Assembly (NCBI RefSeq): GCF_047730165.1
Contig: NZ_CP159834.1
Location: forward strand, 1,240,001-1,304,000
Source: Patiriisocius sp047730165
Lineage (GTDB): Bacteria > Bacteroidota > Bacteroidia > Flavobacteriales > Flavobacteriaceae
Length of the DNA: 64,000 nt
Direction of reading: 5' to 3'
The notes beneath the pieces are model-generated. The model was not told where the DNA came from. It saw only the letters and a program-made list of their open reading frames with translations, and did no database searches. Position numbers and translations under genes: made by a program. Below, in pieces: positions 61,705 through 64,000 of the stretch; position 1 is the stretch's first letter, and the number at the start of each line of letters is the position of its first letter.

Positions 61705-62997
61705 ATGTCAAAAATAGAATTTAAGATGCCCAAAATGGGTGAGAGTATCACAGAAGGAACGATCCTAAATTGGTTGGTTCAAGAAGGAGATTCTTTTGAG
61801 GAAGGAGATATTATCGTTGAGGTTGCGACAGATAAAGTGGATAATGAAGTGCCAGCGCCAAGTTCTGGAAAAATGATTTCACATCAAGTTTCAGCTAACG
61901 ACTTAGTGCTTGTGGGTGCAACGATTGCGATGCTCGAGTTGAGTGATGTAGCTTCCGCAAAAATTTTAAAGACTGAAGAGAAGTCAAGTAATAGAAGTTT
62001 AGAAAAAGCTAAAAAGCCTGCCCTTCAACAAATTCAGGGTGGCAATGCTAGATCTAAATCTTTCAAAGTAAACGAAAATCTTTTTATCTCTCCATTAGTA
62101 GACGCTGTGGCTAGAAAACATCATATTTCTTATGAAGAGTTGGCGCGCATTATTGGAACTGGAAAAGATGGAAGGTTGAGAAAAAGCGATGTAACCAACT
62201 ATCTGCAAGAAGGAAGACCATTTCAGTTTGCGCAAGCAGCCGCAGTACCATCAGGTTTTCAAGTTCCAGATTTGAAGTTTGATAAGGGCACAGGTAAGAT
62301 TGTTGAGATGGATCGTATGCGGGAGATGATTGCAGACCATATGGTGTATAGTAAGCATACTTCGCCACATGTAACTGCATATGTGGAAGCAGATCTTACA
62401 GATATGGTTACTTGGCGAAATGCCAACAAGCTGGAGTTTCTGAAAAAACATGGCGAAAAGTTAACATTCACACCACTATTTATTGAAGCGGTAGCAAATG
62501 CTATCAAAGATTTTCCGATGATTAACTCATCATTAGATGGGAAAAATATAATAGTAAAAGAAGACATTAATATTGGGATGGCAACAGCTTTGCCATCAGG
62601 AAATTTAATAGTTCCTGTAGTTAAGAATGCAGATAAAAAAGATCTAAAAGGACTAGCTGCTGCAACAAATGAGTTGGTGGGAAAATCTCGATCCGGAACG
62701 TTGAAAGGAGATGATATGAAAGGCAGCACATTTACAATTAGTAATGTGGGGACTTTTGGAAGTTTAATGGGAACTCCAATAATCAATCAACCAGAAGCAG
62801 CGATACTGGCAACAGGAATCATTAAAAAGCGCGCTGAGGTGATGGAAAAGGAAGATGGTGATGTAATTGAAATAAGAAGTATGATGTATCTATCACTCTC
62901 TTTTGACCATAGGATAGTAGATGGGTATTTAGCAGGTTCCTTCTTGAAAAGGATTGCTGATAATATGGAAAATTTTGATGTGGATCGAAGCTACTAA
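61705..62997 (+). CDS. 2-oxoacid dehydrogenase E2 (dihydrolipoamide acyltransferase)
   Basis: Core acyltransferase of a 2-oxoacid dehydrogenase complex, probably branched-chain type given the E1 that follows. The lipoyl domain has Lys44 in VATDKVDNE. The peripheral-subunit-binding domain is FISPLVDAVARKHHISYEEL at about residues 129-148. The catalytic domain ends with His402 and Asp406 in SFDHRIVDG. 430 residues with one lipoyl domain. Confidence 0.92.
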   Translation: MSKIEFKMPKMGESITEGTILNWLVQEGDSFEEGDIIVEVATDKVDNEVPAPSSGKMISHQVSANDLVLVGATIAMLELSDVASAKILKTEEKSSNRSLEKAKKPALQQIQGGNARSKSFKVNENLFISPLVDAVARKHHISYEELARIIGTGKDGRLRKSDVTNYLQEGRPFQFAQAAAVPSGFQVPDLKFDKGTGKIVEMDRMREMIADHMVYSKHTSPHVTAYVEADLTDMVTWRNANKLEFLKKHGEKLTFTPLFIEAVANAIKDFPMINSSLDGKNIIVKEDINIGMATALPSGNLIVPVVKNADKKDLKGLAAATNELVGKSRSGTLKGDDMKGSTFTISNVGTFGSLMGTPIINQPEAAILATGIIKKRAEVMEKEDGDVIEIRSMMYLSLSFDHRIVDGYLAGSFLKRIADNMENFDVDRSY

Positions 62998-63005
62998 TGA
63001 TGTTT

Positions 63006-63025
63006 GGTCGAGCGCAGTCGAGACC
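63006..63025. repeat. Short palindromic repeat (GGTCGAGCGCAGTCGAGACC)
   Basis: A 20-bp imperfect palindrome right after the E2 stop. It is of a kind often dispersed in Bacteroidota intergenic DNA. Confidence 0.55.
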
Positions 63026-63089
63026 TTAATAAATTTGACTGCCGATAAAAGTTTAAAACGAATGCAGATGTATTCTGCATTGATACAAA

Positions 63090-64000
63090 ATGAAGATTTC
63101 TAAAGAAATAGTATTAAAAGCCTTCAAGAACCTCGTCACTGCAAAGTCGATGACTGAAATTTATGAAGAGAATTTTAAGTTGGTTTCAAAATATGTACAC
63201 GCTACTTCGCGCGGGCACGAGATCATACAAACAGCTGTGGGGATGCAATTGAAGCCACAAGATTATATGTTTCCATATTATCGTGATGACGCTATGTTGC
63301 TTGCTATAGGTATGACTCCTTATGAGATGATGTTGCAAGTGTTGGCAAAGAAGGATGATCCATTTTCTGCAGGGCGTACCTATTATGCGCACCCAAGTCT
63401 ACGAGATGATGACAAGCCTAAGATTCCGCATCAAAGTAGTGCTACGGGAATGCAGGCCATACCTGCTACAGGTGTTGCACTAGGGTTTTCTTATATGGAA
63501 AGCTTAGGAATCAATGAAGCCATTGCGCAACAGGTACGCGATGATCAGCCCATAGTAGTTTGTTCCTTGGGTGACGCGTCTGTTACGGAGGGTGAGATTG
63601 CTGAGGCTTTTCAGATGGCAGCGCTAAAACAATTGCCTATTCTTTATTTAGTGCAGGATAATGGTTGGGATATTAGTGCAAACGCTGCAGAAACAAGAGC
63701 TCAAAATGCAGCGGAATATGCAGCTGGTTTTCACGGTCTTGAAGCAATTTCTATAGACGGGACAGATTTTGAAGAGAGTTATAAAACGATAAACGAAGTC
63801 ATTGAGAAAATTAGAACAGAGCGTCGCCCATTTTTGGTACACGCAAAAGTTCCTTTATTAAATCACCATACTTCTGGTGTAAGAATGGAGTTTTATCGTG
63901 ACGATTTAGAAGAAGCAAAATCGCAAGACCCATATCCTAAAATGCTTAAATTACTTTCGGATTTTAATATTTCCGAAGAAATAGTAAAAGAAATTGAGAC
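63090..64000 (+). CDS. Branched-chain-type 2-oxoacid dehydrogenase E1 (partial at window end)
   Basis: From ATG 63090 the frame reads MKISKEIVLKAFKNLVTAKS and stays open to the window end (303 codons). The thiamine-diphosphate motif is GDASVTEGEIAEAFQMAALK...LVQDN at about residues 159-191, and FPYYRDDAML is typical of the alpha part. In Flavobacteriaceae this E1 is often an alpha-beta fusion of about 660 residues, so the beta half may follow outside. It is 92 nt downstream of E2 on the same strand. Confidence 0.9.
   Translation, partial: MKISKEIVLKAFKNLVTAKSMTEIYEENFKLVSKYVHATSRGHEIIQTAVGMQLKPQDYMFPYYRDDAMLLAIGMTPYEMMLQVLAKKDDPFSAGRTYYAHPSLRDDDKPKIPHQSSATGMQAIPATGVALGFSYMESLGINEAIAQQVRDDQPIVVCSLGDASVTEGEIAEAFQMAALKQLPILYLVQDNGWDISANAAETRAQNAAEYAAGFHGLEAISIDGTDFEESYKTINEVIEKIRTERRPFLVHAKVPLLNHHTSGVRMEFYRDDLEEAKSQDPYPKMLKLLSDFNISEEIVKEIE

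Overview
The window looks like chromosome of a marine-type Flavobacteriaceae (phylum Bacteroidota), perhaps close to Dokdonia, although the genus cannot be fixed from this sequence. The evidence is the low GC, the near absence of Shine-Dalgarno sites, promoters of the Bacteroidota form (TTTG about 19-20 bp before TAnnTTTG), and lineage-typical families: GLPGLI protein plus SusC-like receptor, DUF5686, DUF4230, the 2TM domain, App1, and a 611-residue aromatic amino acid hydroxylase.

The first 41 kb is mostly housekeeping. It opens with the 5' part of metK behind a structured leader that may be a SAM riboswitch, divergent from mutS, then tRNA-Leu(TAA) and tRNA-Gly(GCC). Next come a small repeat-rich lipoprotein with two decayed relatives nearby, a LexA/CI-like S24 regulator, DUF2461, Kdo transferase, a DegT-type sugar aminotransferase, galE, rlmF and a DbpA-like helicase. 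Further groups are 2TM-folA-fabD; egtB-egtD-DUF427 (ergothioneine) convergent with a class V PLP enzyme; thyA with a TonB-domain protein; DUF151 nuclease with a nucleoside transporter; etfB-etfA; pdhB; DUF5686; soluble and membrane pyrophosphatases; App1; ppk1; a deoxynucleoside kinase pair; and a GLPGLI/outer-membrane receptor pair.

From 41.8 to 48.5 kb the sequence is eroding. Pseudogenes of a DUF4230 protein, a rhodanese and proC lie around two intact units: a four-gene signalling cassette (141-residue protein, 7TM protein, histidine kinase, LuxR-type response regulator) and a long aromatic amino acid hydroxylase that seems to have absorbed repeat DNA into its coding frame.

From 48.7 kb to the end lies a nearly complete phenylacetate catabolic cluster: tetR, paaE, A, B, C, D, G, [element], H, I, J, Z, F, Y, then branched-chain-type 2-oxoacid dehydrogenase E2 and E1 (E1 runs off the window). 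A TetR-type palindrome sits on the promoter before paaE. PaaA-E epoxidise phenylacetyl-CoA, PaaG isomerises it, PaaZ opens and oxidises the ring, and PaaF/H/J complete beta-oxidation. The CoA ligase PaaK is not in the window. Most gene junctions in this cluster carry palindromic repeats.

The most unusual object is a 433-bp element between paaG and paaH. It has perfect 23-bp inverted terminal repeats around a four-helix-bundle (rRNA intervening-sequence type) gene broken by one in-frame stop. Gene-less relatives of the same repeat lie at several other junctions nearby. The right repeat has become the N-terminus of PaaH.
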